Assembly (NCBI GenBank): GCA_946620035.1
Contig: CAMOMX010000011.1
Coordinates: 1-36,554, forward strand
Direction of reading: 5' to 3'
Length of the DNA: 36,554 nucleotides
DNA from: CAG-791 sp003447895
GTDB taxonomy: Bacteria > Bacillota > Clostridia > Lachnospirales > Lachnospiraceae
Positions 1 to 8,473 of this stretch are shown piece by piece (position 1 is the stretch's first letter; the number at the start of each line of letters is the position of its first letter). The notes beneath the pieces were generated by a model. The model had not been told where the DNA came from. It was given only the letters and a program-made list of their open reading frames with translations, and made no database searches. The translations under genes and the position numbers were made by a program.

Positions 1-30
1 AGCGCTTTGCCTGTCTATGTGATTCAGGAC

Positions 31-59
31 TTGTCGCAGCTTTCTGCAGTGATTATAAT
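31..59 (+). promoter_or_regulatory. Candidate sigma-A promoter for the first membrane gene
   Basis: TTGTCG at 31-36 and a perfect TATAAT at 54-59 are separated by 17 bases. Transcription would start near 66, about 50 bases before the start codon of the DUF1624-type gene. Predicted from sequence only. I recognise no other feature in bases 1-116. Confidence 0.55.
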
Positions 60-116
60 CTGTTATTGACCAATATACAAATGATTACGAAAACATGAGC
101 AAAAGAATCCGGAAGA

Positions 117-992
117 GTGAGCAAAAAGAACCCGGAAACAAGTGCAGACAGACCACAGAAAACGAGAGCGAAATCTATGGAAAAGATACAGAAATCCAAG
201 AGGCCGGGAAGGCTTCACTTACTTGATACGATCAGGGGCCTTACGCTGGTGAGTATGATCCTCTATCATGCCTGCTGGGACGCGGTCTATATTGTGGGCG
301 CGAACTGGCCCTGGTACAACAGCCGCGGGGGCTATCTCTGGCAGCAAAGCATCTGCTGGACTTTTATCCTGCTCTCCGGGTTCTGCGTTCCTTTGTCCAA
401 AAGGCTTCTGAGGAGGGGGCTTGTGGTTTTTGGCGCAGGGGCGCTGGTCATGCTGGTGACGGGAATCGTGCTGCCGGAAGCCAGAGTTGTATTTGGCGTT
501 TTGACGCTGATCGGATCTTGTATGCTTCTTATGATCCCGGTGAGGAGAGCGCTCGGGGACGCCGCGGACAAGAGGGGCGTGGCAGTGGCCGGATTTGTAC
601 TCAGTTTCGCGCTCTTTGCGCTGCTAAAGGATATCAATTCCGGGATGATCGGAACGGGGATGCTGCACAGGATCGTGCCGGCCTTTCCGCTGTGGACGGT
701 TTCGGTGCCGGCCGGGCTGTACAGGAATCTTTTGACGGCGTATCTGGGATTTCCGCCTGCGGGGTTTTATTCCACCGATTATTTTTCTCTGCTTCCCTGG
801 AGCTTTTTGTATCTGAGCGGATATTTTCTTCATTTTATCTTCAAACATGCGGGTATACTGGACTTGGAGATCATGAAGAAGGGCATCAGGCCGTTTTCCT
901 TTATGGGGAGAAACTCCCTGATCATCTATCTTTTGCATCAGCCGGTCCTGTATCTGTATGTGCTCGTGTACGAGGCGGCGCTCGGCAGATGA
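117..992 (+). CDS. DUF1624 / heparan-alpha-glucosaminide N-acetyltransferase-like membrane protein
   Basis: A 291-residue integral membrane protein. A basic N-terminal stretch of about 35 residues leads into LHLLDTIRGLTLVSMILYH, the typical opening of the DUF1624/HGSNAT-like acyltransferase family. Some seven or eight hydrophobic segments follow, and the protein ends with a GRNSLIIYLLHQPVLY segment, also typical of membrane acyltransferases of this group. Family members are thought to move acyl groups across the membrane onto sugars or envelope polymers; the substrate here cannot be read. The start is uncertain: GTG at 117 is listed, but ATG at 177 (residue 21) sits closer to the first conserved segment. 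It has its own promoter and stands alone, 223 bases before the next gene. The family call is fairly secure, the acceptor unknown. Confidence 0.75.
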   Translation: MSKKNPETSADRPQKTRAKSMEKIQKSKRPGRLHLLDTIRGLTLVSMILYHACWDAVYIVGANWPWYNSRGGYLWQQSICWTFILLSGFCVPLSKRLLRRGLVVFGAGALVMLVTGIVLPEARVVFGVLTLIGSCMLLMIPVRRALGDAADKRGVAVAGFVLSFALFALLKDINSGMIGTGMLHRIVPAFPLWTVSVPAGLYRNLLTAYLGFPPAGFYSTDYFSLLPWSFLYLSGYFLHFIFKHAGILDLEIMKKGIRPFSFMGRNSLIIYLLHQPVLYLYVLVYEAALGR

Positions 993-1004
993 CGCCGTGA
1001 ACCC

Positions 1005-1055
1005 CATTCCGGGCAGGCGCCCGAAAAGGAGCCAAAAACCAGAATCCGGGCAGGC
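1005..1055 (+). repeat. Two small GC-rich hairpins with a shared core
   Basis: Downstream of the acyltransferase gene, CGGGC-AGGC-GCCCG is followed about 30 bases later by TCCGG-GCAGGCA-CCGGA. Both contain CCGGGCAGGC. No T-run follows either, so they are not clear intrinsic terminators. They may act in 3'-end formation or be a decayed short duplication. Confidence 0.3.
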
Positions 1056-1095
1056 ACCGGAAATCCGCCGGAAGGAAGGGCGCCACAGGGTGTTC

Positions 1096-1124
1096 TTGAG
1101 AAAAACGGCCGGATAGTGTATAGT
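1096..1124 (+). promoter_or_regulatory. Candidate sigma-A promoter for the VTT-domain gene
   Basis: TTGAGA at 1096-1101 and TATAGT at 1119-1124 are 17 bases apart, each 5/6 to consensus. The predicted start near 1131 leaves a leader of about 85 bases before the ATG at 1216. Confidence 0.6.
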
Positions 1125-1215
1125 AGGCATAGTTTAACGTAAAGAGAATGTAAAGTCTCGGGCTTCAAACACTGCCGGCTGCGGAAGCGGACCGGTTTCG
1201 GATTGGGAATTTTTT

Positions 1216-1923
1216 ATGGATATAAGGGAAAACAGCCTTTGGTACAGACTGAAGGAAAAGCTGATTCCCATTCTTCTGGTAATTGTGATTGGTATACTGA
1301 TCTGGGTTGCCTTTGGAAATATGATCCCCGGACTCATCCCTCTATTGAGAGAAGGAGATGGGAAGAAGATTGCGGATTATCTTGCCCGGGAGAGGGGCAT
1401 CAAGGGCGTCATCGCAGTAATTCTCCTGCAGGCCATACAGGTGGTCAGTATCGTGTTGCCGGGAATGGCGATTCAGGTTGCGGCAGGCCTGATCTATGGG
1501 TGGCTGCCGGGATTTCTTATGTGCTATTTTGGGTTTGTTGTTTCTAATTGGCTTGTTTTCCTTTTCGCCCGGAAAATGGGAAGCGGGAGGCTCAGGGAAG
1601 TCTCCATGGGAAAGACGAGCCAATGGCTTATGGAGAGGCTTCGCGGCACGAAGCCGCAGTTTATGGTTGCGATTGCAAGTATGGTGCCGGCGATCCCGAA
1701 CGGGATCATTCCTTTTGTTGCGGCCAAGACGGATATCACGGCCAGGCAGTTTGTCACTTCGATCGCGACGGCCTGCTGGCTCCAGATCCTGACATCCTGT
1801 ATGGCGGGGCAGTTTATCATTCAAGGCAAATGGATGTTTACGTTCCTGGCGATCGCATTCCAGTGTGTGGTGATCGTGATCATTTTGTGGAAGCGGGACT
1901 GGTTTACCGACAGGATCCGGTAA
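1216..1923 (+). CDS. TVP38/TMEM64 family (VTT domain) membrane protein
   Basis: A 235-residue membrane protein of the VTT/SNARE-associated family, related to DedA proteins. A hydrophobic helix lies at about residues 16-38. The VTT core follows: the segment ending in VVSIVLPGMAIQVAAGLIYG, the GFVVSNWLVFLFARKMG segment, and a later proline-rich helix VAIASMVPAIPNGIIPFVAAKT. The last hydrophobic helix is near residues 200-222. The family is linked to lipid scrambling and membrane homeostasis; no specific substrate can be read here. ATG at 1216 is preceded by a weak GGGA. The stop codon lies inside the first copy of a 23-base tandem repeat. It may be cotranscribed with the TetR gene 82 bases downstream. 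Confidence 0.85.
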   Translation: MDIRENSLWYRLKEKLIPILLVIVIGILIWVAFGNMIPGLIPLLREGDGKKIADYLARERGIKGVIAVILLQAIQVVSIVLPGMAIQVAAGLIYGWLPGFLMCYFGFVVSNWLVFLFARKMGSGRLREVSMGKTSQWLMERLRGTKPQFMVAIASMVPAIPNGIIPFVAAKTDITARQFVTSIATACWLQILTSCMAGQFIIQGKWMFTFLAIAFQCVVIVIILWKRDWFTDRIR

Positions 1924-1983
1924 GCAGCGGAGGCTGGATCCGGTAAACGGCAGGAGCATAATCCGGTAAGCAGCGTGACAGCA
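1915..1983. repeat. 23-bp tandem repeat, three imperfect copies
   Basis: ATCCGGTAAGCAGCG begins at 1915, a diverged copy (ATCCGGTAAACGGC) at 1938, and ATCCGGTAAGCAGCG again at 1961, giving an exact 23-base period over 69 bases. The first copy contains the TAA stop of the VTT gene; the last ends about 22 bases before the TetR start codon and just upstream of its ribosome-binding site. It fills nearly the whole gap between the two genes. Confidence 0.75.
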
Positions 1984-2005
1984 CAGTAGAAGCGAGGTAG
2001 ATTTC

Positions 2006-2572
2006 GTGGCAGAAGAGAAAAAGGATGTCAGCCTGGCTCTTGCAGACAGTCTCAAAGAGCGGATGCTGAAAACGCCTTTTGAAAAGATCACAATTAAACA
2101 GATCACAGACGGGGCAGGCGTGATCCGGGTCACCTTTTATAATCATTTTCAGGACAAGTATGACCTTTTGGGATTTATTATCCGGAGAGAGATCCTGGAG
2201 CCTGTCGGGATCCTTCTGAAGAACGATATGTACAAGGAGGCGCTGACGCTGATCTTCACCAATCTCAAGAAGGACGGAGATTTCTATCAGCGGGCGGTAA
2301 AGATCGAGGGCCAGAATTCCTTTGAGGAGATCACGGAGCAGTGCATCTATGAACTCCTTTTGGGCCTTTTCAGTGAGAGGAGCAGCGGCCGGCCTCACTC
2401 CAAGCACCCGTGGCTGACGGTGGATTCCCTTGCGCGGTATTACGCCAGGTCCATGAATTTTGTCGTGATCTACTGGATCCGCTCGGGCATGACCGTGCCG
2501 CCCGAGGAAGTGGCCAAAATATACGAATATGTAGTGACCCGCTCACTTTGGGATGTGCTGGAGGAGCTGTAG
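2006..2572 (+). CDS. TetR/AcrR-family transcriptional regulator
   Basis: A 188-residue protein with an N-terminal TetR-type helix-turn-helix (residues about 10-55: LADSLKERMLKTPFEKITIKQITDG followed by VTFYNHFQDKYDLL, the recognition-helix signature). A C-terminal all-helical domain resembles that of DhaS-like TetR regulators. GTG at 2006 is chosen because GAGGTAG at 1994-2000 gives good spacing and no ATG fits better. Such proteins usually repress a neighbouring transporter and release DNA on ligand binding. The obvious target is the MMPL exporter downstream, with the 32-base palindrome at 2636-2667 as candidate operator. Ligand unknown. Confidence 0.85.
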   Translation: MAEEKKDVSLALADSLKERMLKTPFEKITIKQITDGAGVIRVTFYNHFQDKYDLLGFIIRREILEPVGILLKNDMYKEALTLIFTNLKKDGDFYQRAVKIEGQNSFEEITEQCIYELLLGLFSERSSGRPHSKHPWLTVDSLARYYARSMNFVVIYWIRSGMTVPPEEVAKIYEYVVTRSLWDVLEEL

Positions 2573-2615
2573 ACCATGTGAAAGATAAGACGGTCGCCGC
2601 CCAAGTACTTACAAA

Positions 2616-2645
2616 TTGTTCGATATGTCTAACCACTGCTATACA
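2616..2645 (+). promoter_or_regulatory. Weak candidate promoter overlapping the palindrome
   Basis: TTGTTC at 2616-2621 and TATACA at 2640-2645 are 18 bases apart; both are imperfect. The -10 would lie inside the left arm of the 32-bp palindrome, a usual arrangement for a repressed promoter. Tentative. Confidence 0.3.
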
Positions 2646-2667
2646 AACGGGCCTGTTTGTATAGCAG
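2636..2667. promoter_or_regulatory. 32-bp near-perfect palindrome, candidate TetR operator
   Basis: Arms CTGCTATACAAAC (2636-2648) and GTTTGTATAGCAG (2655-2667) are exact inverted repeats around a six-base centre that is itself nearly symmetric. Size, symmetry and position 63 bases after the TetR gene and about 100 bases before the MMPL gene fit an operator. As RNA it would also be a stable hairpin, but no T-run follows. Confidence 0.6.
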
Positions 2668-2682
2668 CTTCAAACAGCGCTG

Positions 2683-2718
2683 AGGGATTGAATATTTTCA
2701 TATTCAATCCCTTTTTTT
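2683..2718 (+). terminator. Intrinsic terminator between TetR and MMPL genes
   Basis: AGGGATTGAATA (2683-2694) pairs with TATTCAATCCCT (2701-2712) around a six-base loop, and the stem runs into a seven-T tract at 2712-2718. It would end transcription from the TetR gene, and any transcript starting at the palindrome, before the exporter. Confidence 0.85.
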
Positions 2719-2723
2719 ATACT
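2695..2723 (+). promoter_or_regulatory. Candidate promoter of the MMPL operon, overlapping the terminator
   Basis: TTTTCA at 2695-2700 (the terminator loop) and TATACT at 2718-2723 are exactly 17 bases apart. It is the only plausible promoter I see between the terminator and the exporter start, but it is embedded in the hairpin sequence. Predicted start near 2730. Confidence 0.35.
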
Positions 2724-2768
2724 CTATCACGTGGATCTTAAAGATCCCGGGAGGAGTACGAATCGACT

Positions 2769-4877
2769 ATGAAGAGTTTTGGTAATGCAGTAGTCAAAGT
2801 AAGACATCTGATCCTGATCCTTGCGCTTGTACTGCTTATCCCTGCCGGATGGGGATATTTACACACAAGGGTAAACTACGATATCCTGACTTATCTTCCG
2901 GACAGCATCGAGACGATCCAGGGACAGAACATCCTGATGGATGATTTCGGGACCGGGGCGATCACAATGCTGATCATCGAGGATAAAAGCGACAAGGACA
3001 TCGTGGCCTTAAGGCAGGAGATCGAGAAAGTCCCGCATGTCAAGAAGGCGCTCTGGTACGACAGCTTCGCGGATATCACGGTCCCGAAGGAGCTGCTTCC
3101 GGAGAAACTGAGGGACGCTTTCCTAAAAGATAATGCGACGCTGATGGCGATCACTTATGATTCCTCGACGTCTTCCGATGAGACGATGGACGCGGTCACC
3201 CAGATCCGAAAGCTCCTGGACAGCAAATGCTATCTGCAGGGTATGTCGGCCGTCATCACGGACACCAAGGACCTCGCGGAATCGGAGGAGCCCATCTATG
3301 TGGCGATCGCCGTTCTTCTGTCATCCATCGTTCTGGCACTCAGCATGGACACCTTCCTGGCGCCTGTGTTTTTCCTGCTTTCGATCGGAATGGCGATTAT
3401 TTATAATCTGGGTTCCAATTATTTCTTCGGTGAAGTATCTTATATTACAAAAGCGCTGGCAGCGGTCCTGCAGCTTGGCGTCACGATGGATTACTCCATC
3501 TTCCTGTGGCACAGCTTCAAAGAGAACGAGCTCCTTCACGAGGATTCGAAGGAGGCGATGGCGGTGGCCATCAATGAGACGCTCAAATCGGTCGTCGGTT
3601 CTTCTGTGACGACGATCGCAGGATTTGCGGCGCTGTGCTTTATGACCTTCCGGTTCGGCCTGGACGTCGGCCTGGTCATGATGAAGGGTGTTGCGCTGGG
3701 TGTCATCAGCTGCGTGACGGTTCTTCCGTCCATGATCCTGATGTTCGAGAAGGCGATCGAGAAGACGAGGCACAGGCCTCTGCTCCCTACGTTCGAGAAG
3801 ATTCCGGCCTTTGTCCAAAAACATAACAAGGCGATCTTCCTCGTATTCCTGCTGGCGTGGATTCCCGCCATTTACGGATATACACATTACAATATCTATT
3901 ATGACATCATCCAGACGCTTCCCAAGGACCTGCCTTCCATGGTGGCCAACCAGAAGATGGAAGATACCTTCAGCATGAACAATACGCTGATGATCCTGGC
4001 GGACGCGGATCTGGACGCCAAATCCGGCGACAAGATGTCACGGGAGATCAGGGATGTGGCCGGCGTCAAGAGCGTCATTTCCGTGGACAGCTTCATGGGA
4101 GAAGGAATTCCCAGGGAAATGCTTCCCAAAGAAGCGACGGATGTGCTGTACGGCGGCGGATACCAGCTGATGCTTGTGGCGAGTGAGTATGTGACAGCGA
4201 CTGATGAGATGAACGCACAGATCGATACGATCAACGAGATCATCCACCGGTACGATGAGAAAGCGATGCTGATCGGCGACGCGCCCTGCACCAAGGACCT
4301 CATCACGATCTCCAATCACGACTTCAATGTCGTCAACTGGGCGTCGATCGGAATCATAGCGGCGATCATTCTGTTTGTCTTTATGTCGCTGAGCCTTCCG
4401 GTCCTTCTGGTACTGGTCATCGAGTGCGCGATCTTTATCAACATGGGGCTCGCGTATTATACCGGAACCTCCCTTCCGTTCATCGCATCGATCGTGATCG
4501 GAACAATCCAGCTGGGATCCACCGTGGATTACGCGATCCTGATGACGAGCCGGTACCAGGTGGAGAGAGCGTCCGGCAAGGATAAAAAAGAAGCGGTGCT
4601 GATCGCGCACAAGACATCGATCCAGAGTATCTTTGTCAGTGCGATGTCCTTCTTCGCCTCCACCTTCGGCGTCGGAATGTATTCGGGAATTTCCGTCATT
4701 TCCTCGCTGTGTATGCTGATGGCAAGAGGCGCGCTGATCAGTATGGTGACGGTTGTGTTTGCGCTTCCCGCGGTCCTTCTTCTGTTTGATCCTGTGATCG
4801 TGAGGACCAGCCGCGGATTTTTGCCCAAAGATACCCAAACCGGAAAGCAGGGCAGCGAACTGTCCCATTCCGTTTGA
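2769..4877 (+). CDS. MMPL/RND-family transporter
   Basis: A 702-residue polytopic protein made of two similar halves. Each has one helix (about 12-30 and 355-372), an extracellular loop of roughly 140 residues, then five helices (about 172-325 and 525-680). Each half carries the MMPL Asp-Tyr pair in its fourth helix: GVTMDYSIF (Asp241-Tyr242) and GSTVDYAIL (Asp587-Tyr588), the expected proton-relay residues. The family exports lipids, lipid-linked compounds or hydrophobic toxins by proton antiport. The ribosome-binding site GGGAGGAG lies 11 bases before ATG. The heptad-repeat protein follows 89 bases downstream, a pairing often seen in Gram-positives. Substrate unknown; regulation by the upstream TetR protein is likely but inferred. 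Confidence 0.9.
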   Translation: MKSFGNAVVKVRHLILILALVLLIPAGWGYLHTRVNYDILTYLPDSIETIQGQNILMDDFGTGAITMLIIEDKSDKDIVALRQEIEKVPHVKKALWYDSFADITVPKELLPEKLRDAFLKDNATLMAITYDSSTSSDETMDAVTQIRKLLDSKCYLQGMSAVITDTKDLAESEEPIYVAIAVLLSSIVLALSMDTFLAPVFFLLSIGMAIIYNLGSNYFFGEVSYITKALAAVLQLGVTMDYSIFLWHSFKENELLHEDSKEAMAVAINETLKSVVGSSVTTIAGFAALCFMTFRFGLDVGLVMMKGVALGVISCVTVLPSMILMFEKAIEKTRHRPLLPTFEKIPAFVQKHNKAIFLVFLLAWIPAIYGYTHYNIYYDIIQTLPKDLPSMVANQKMEDTFSMNNTLMILADADLDAKSGDKMSREIRDVAGVKSVISVDSFMGEGIPREMLPKEATDVLYGGGYQLMLVASEYVTATDEMNAQIDTINEIIHRYDEKAMLIGDAPCTKDLITISNHDFNVVNWASIGIIAAIILFVFMSLSLPVLLVLVIECAIFINMGLAYYTGTSLPFIASIVIGTIQLGSTVDYAILMTSRYQVERASGKDKKEAVLIAHKTSIQSIFVSAMSFFASTFGVGMYSGISVISSLCMLMARGALISMVTVVFALPAVLLLFDPVIVRTSRGFLPKDTQTGKQGSELSHSV

Positions 4878-4928
4878 CAGATCTTCAATCATCGTAATAA
4901 AAGTAGTGACGAAAGCTTTGAGATAGAG

Positions 4929-4950
4929 GAGCGTATCAGGGAATACGCTC
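4929..4950 (+). repeat. Perfect hairpin in the MMPL-heptad gene gap
   Basis: GAGCGTAT (4929-4936) and ATACGCTC (4943-4950) flank a six-base loop and end just before AGGAGG, the ribosome-binding site of the next gene. With no T-run it is more likely an mRNA-stability or processing element than a terminator. Confidence 0.5.
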
Positions 4951-4966
4951 TGTCAGGAGGTAGAAA

Positions 4967-7900
4967 ATGAAAAGAAAACAGGTTATGGCTCTGTTTCTTG
5001 CAATGATCATGTCGGCCAATATGACTATGCCGGCTCTGGCGGCGCCGGCGGTGACGCCCGTGTCCGCGCCCACGGTATCTGTATTTGGCAGCACGTATGA
5101 GGAGATGAAGGCGGGGACGCAGAGTATTACCGCGGACGACCTGGCAGCCGCAATGCTGGCCGTGACAGGAAACGGCGAGCAGGGAACCGAGGTGCAGGGC
5201 GCCGAGAAAGAGGAGACGGTCTATGTTTTTACAGATGCGACGGGAAAGCAGAAGAGCATGACCGTGTCCAGCTGGCTCAAGAATAAGGACGGAGCCGATT
5301 CTCTGTATGATTCCTCGGTCCTCGACAATATCGAGAATGTCAAGGGAGACGAGGGCTTTACCCGAAACGGCGAGTCGCTGACCTGGGACGCGAAGGGAAA
5401 TGATATCTATTATCAGGGAACCACGGACAAGCAGCCGCCGATCCTTCAGAAGATCACGTACTATCTGGAGGGGCAGGAGGTCACGCCGGAAGAGCTGGCC
5501 GGAAAGACCGGAAAGGTCACGATCCATATCGATTATGAGAATACGGAGAGCTACAAGGATGTCTATGTGCCCTTCACGGTCATGACAGGCATCATCTTCT
5601 CCAACGACAATGTCAGGAACGTGGAAGTGGACAACGGCTCCGTGATCTCGGAGGGCAAAAATACAGTCGTGGTCGGAATGGCCTTCCCGGGAATGGCTGA
5701 CAGCCTTCAGGGAGCAAAGGAGGATGCGGAGCACCTTCTCGACGAGGCGGAGGCGAGCCGGAAGTCCAAGGACAAAGTGAGGGATCTGGAGATCCCGGAT
5801 TCCGTAGAGATCACGATGGACGCCTCGGAATTTAAGATGAGCACCTGCATGACCATGGTCTTCTCGGGACTTCTCGAAGAGGACGACGAGATCGACGAGG
5901 ATCACGACAGTCTTTTGGCAGACATGGATGAGAAGATGGCGGACCTCGAAAAGGACGGAAATGATCTGGCGGACGGGGCCGGAGAGCTCTCGGACGGCAT
6001 AGAGGAAGCCAATGACGGGACCGGGGAACTCGCAGACGGAGCCGGAGAGCTGGCAGACGGAATTAAGGAGTACACGGACGGCGTCAGTGAGGTCAACAAA
6101 GGGGCCGGGCAGCTGGCAGACGGCACAGGTACGCTGGTGAAGGGCCTTCCGGAACTTACAGGCGGCCTCAAGGAGTACACGGACGGTGTGGCCAAGGTCG
6201 ACAAGGGAGCCGGAGAGCTGAAAAGCGGCCTCAAGGAGTATACGGACGGCGTCTCGGAGGTGAATAAGGGAGCCGGCCAGCTGAAGTCCGGAACCGACAA
6301 GCTCGCGAAGAACGTTCCGGAACTCACAGGCGGCCTCAAGGAGTATACGGACGGTGTGGCGAAGGTAGACAGCGGCCTCGAGACCCTCGTGGAAAGCCTT
6401 CCGGACCTCACGGACGGCGCATCGACGCTTTCCGGCGGCCTTGAGCAGGCAGGCGGAGGAGTGAACGACCTCACAAACGGTCTGAGCAAACTGTATGCCG
6501 GCACACAGAAGCTGTCCGGAAGCTCGGAGGCGCTTAAGAGCGGTACAGACCAGCTCGTGGCAGGCGCGTCGTCGCTGCAGGAAGGTCTTACGACCTATAC
6601 AGCCGGCGTGAAGAATGCCAAGGACGGTTCCGAAAAGCTTCTTGAGGGAATCGAACCTCTCAAGGAAGGGGCGGATACTCTTCAGACAGGCATCGATACC
6701 TATGCGGGCGCGGTCAGGAAAGCCGCCGGTCAGGTGGGAGAAGGCGCGAAGAACATTTCCAACGGTGTAACCGACGTAAAGGACAAAGTCGATGAAATCA
6801 AAACGGCAAAGTCGCAGATCGGTAAGCTCACGAAAGCCGCTTCGGATGTCGTGACCGGCGCTTCTGACCTTCAGAAGACGGTGAACGACAGCATACTGCC
6901 GGTCATCAGTGAAGCGGCGGAAGCGCAGGCGGACGTGGACGTGGACGGAGCTGCGGACGCAGGTGTGAACGAGGTGGGAATGCTCAAAGCGGAAGAGGTT
7001 TCCGTCGCTGTGGACGTCTACAGCGCTGTATATGATTCTCTTCCGGACACCATGACGGACGAAGAAAAGGCCGCGGCAGCTTCCGCGGCCCAGAGTGCGG
7101 CTCAGAGCGCGGCGCAGGGAGCGGCAGAGGATGCCAATAATAAGCTCAGTGAAATGGCAACGCAGGGAAATGTCAAAATAGAGAAAGCCGCACAGAAAGC
7201 GGCAGAGACGGCAGCTTCCGATGCGAAGTACGACTTCAGCGGCTTCAGTAAAAAGGCCTCCGCTGCAAAGAGCGGTCTTGAAAGCGTCTCGGAAGGTCTT
7301 GGCGGCCTCTCCACAGGCGCCAAAGGTGTGGAAAGCGGCATTTCGGGAATGGAGAGCAGTGTCGGCGATCTTTTGACAGAGTTTGGCGAAATAGAGTCCG
7401 GCGTGTCTGCTCTGAAAGTAGGCGCGACAGCGCTTCAGGGTGCTTCCGGTTCGCTGGAGGAGGCTTCCGACGATCTCAAAGAGGGCGCGGCGACGCTCTC
7501 CGGCGGCCTTACACAGCTGAAGACTGGTGCAGGGGCGCTCGATGAGGGCCTCGGGGCGCTGGACGGAAACTCTCAGGCGCTGTTAAGCGGCGCGGCGGCG
7601 ATCAGTAACGGCCTCTCTTACACAGACCCTGAGACAGGAGAAAAGTCCGGACTGGCTGCCGGAATCGCAGAGTATACGGACGGCGTGGCGGCGCTCGATG
7701 AGGGCACCGGAAAGCTCTATGAGGGGGCAAAGACCCTGAATGCGGGCATGACGGAGCTGGTAAAGGGATCGAAGAAACTGGATGCGGGCGCGCAGGCTCT
7801 CTCGAAGGGGGCCGGCGAGATCAAGGCCGGTACAGGTACCCTGGCATCTAAGAATGAGGCGCTGAGCAGCGGCGCGGCAGCGCTGGCAGAAGGCGCGACG

Positions 7901-8425
7901 ACGCTTAGTAAGGGCGTAAGCAGCCTGGCCACCGGGACAGCGACCCTGAACAAGAACAGCGGCGCTCTCAATAAGGGCATGGCGGAGCTCAAGAGCGGAA
8001 CAGGCACTCTCACAAAGAACAACAAGACGCTCAATGAGGGGGCTAAGAAGCTTGCTTCCGGCGCTTCTGAGTTGAACGGCGGCATGGAAAAGCTCGCGGA
8101 AGGCACGAAGACGCTGGCGGAGAACAGCGGGAAACTCAATGACGGCGCATCCCAGCTCAGTGAGGGCGCGGCCAAGCTTGCGGACGGCATGTCGCAGATT
8201 TCCTCCGGCGCGCTGGAGCTTAAGGACGGTTGTGTCAAGCTCAACGAGGAGGGCGTCAGGAAGCTTGCGGATCTGTACAATACGGATGTCAAGTCCATCG
8301 ACAACAGGCTCAGTATGATGAAGGATGCCGCGAAGTCCTATAAGACCTTCAGCGGAACGGCAAATCCGGAGCACACGAGAGTGAAATTCATTTATAAGGC
8401 AGACAGTATCGAGAAGAAGGACTGA
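4967..8425 (+). CDS. Secreted X-X-X-Leu-X-X-Gly heptad-repeat protein
   Basis: An 1152-residue protein. A signal peptide (residues 1-25; MKRK then a hydrophobic core, with PALAA at the cleavage site) precedes a globular region to about residue 320. Two long blocks of seven-residue repeats (for example LADGAGELADGIKEYTDG) span about 330-600 and 760-1090, separated by an alanine-rich, more charged linker. This is the TIGR03057-type heptad found in YhgE/Pip-like proteins. Unlike YhgE it has no C-terminal membrane helices; it ends VKFIYKADSIEKKD, with no sorting motif. The ribosome-binding site AGGAGG is strong. The repeats probably form a long rod outside the membrane, working with the MMPL pump; the function is inferred. 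Several repeats are nearly identical at DNA level. Confidence 0.85.
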   Translation: MKRKQVMALFLAMIMSANMTMPALAAPAVTPVSAPTVSVFGSTYEEMKAGTQSITADDLAAAMLAVTGNGEQGTEVQGAEKEETVYVFTDATGKQKSMTVSSWLKNKDGADSLYDSSVLDNIENVKGDEGFTRNGESLTWDAKGNDIYYQGTTDKQPPILQKITYYLEGQEVTPEELAGKTGKVTIHIDYENTESYKDVYVPFTVMTGIIFSNDNVRNVEVDNGSVISEGKNTVVVGMAFPGMADSLQGAKEDAEHLLDEAEASRKSKDKVRDLEIPDSVEITMDASEFKMSTCMTMVFSGLLEEDDEIDEDHDSLLADMDEKMADLEKDGNDLADGAGELSDGIEEANDGTGELADGAGELADGIKEYTDGVSEVNKGAGQLADGTGTLVKGLPELTGGLKEYTDGVAKVDKGAGELKSGLKEYTDGVSEVNKGAGQLKSGTDKLAKNVPELTGGLKEYTDGVAKVDSGLETLVESLPDLTDGASTLSGGLEQAGGGVNDLTNGLSKLYAGTQKLSGSSEALKSGTDQLVAGASSLQEGLTTYTAGVKNAKDGSEKLLEGIEPLKEGADTLQTGIDTYAGAVRKAAGQVGEGAKNISNGVTDVKDKVDEIKTAKSQIGKLTKAASDVVTGASDLQKTVNDSILPVISEAAEAQADVDVDGAADAGVNEVGMLKAEEVSVAVDVYSAVYDSLPDTMTDEEKAAAASAAQSAAQSAAQGAAEDANNKLSEMATQGNVKIEKAAQKAAETAASDAKYDFSGFSKKASAAKSGLESVSEGLGGLSTGAKGVESGISGMESSVGDLLTEFGEIESGVSALKVGATALQGASGSLEEASDDLKEGAATLSGGLTQLKTGAGALDEGLGALDGNSQALLSGAAAISNGLSYTDPETGEKSGLAAGIAEYTDGVAALDEGTGKLYEGAKTLNAGMTELVKGSKKLDAGAQALSKGAGEIKAGTGTLASKNEALSSGAAALAEGATTLSKGVSSLATGTATLNKNSGALNKGMAELKSGTGTLTKNNKTLNEGAKKLASGASELNGGMEKLAEGTKTLAENSGKLNDGASQLSEGAAKLADGMSQISSGALELKDGCVKLNEEGVRKLADLYNTDVKSIDNRLSMMKDAAKSYKTFSGTANPEHTRVKFIYKADSIEKKD

Positions 8426-8473
8426 GGAACCTCGTTATAAGGGGAAATCGGGAATTCGTTAAGGATTGGGAAA

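Noticed and set aside
1..116. Tail of an upstream gene at the window start
   Set aside because: No frame with recognisable protein content could be read; the stretch looks like a promoter region.
1915..1983. Tandem repeat as a mini CRISPR or attachment site
   Set aside because: There is no spacer between units and no integrase or cas gene nearby.
5902..6504. Minus-strand frame of Ser/Pro repeats within the heptad gene
   Set aside because: The low-complexity pattern is simply the reverse reading of the heptad repeats.
5950..8240. CRISPR-like repetition in DNA
   Set aside because: The periodicity is 21 bases (seven codons), in frame with a long protein, and has no unique spacers.
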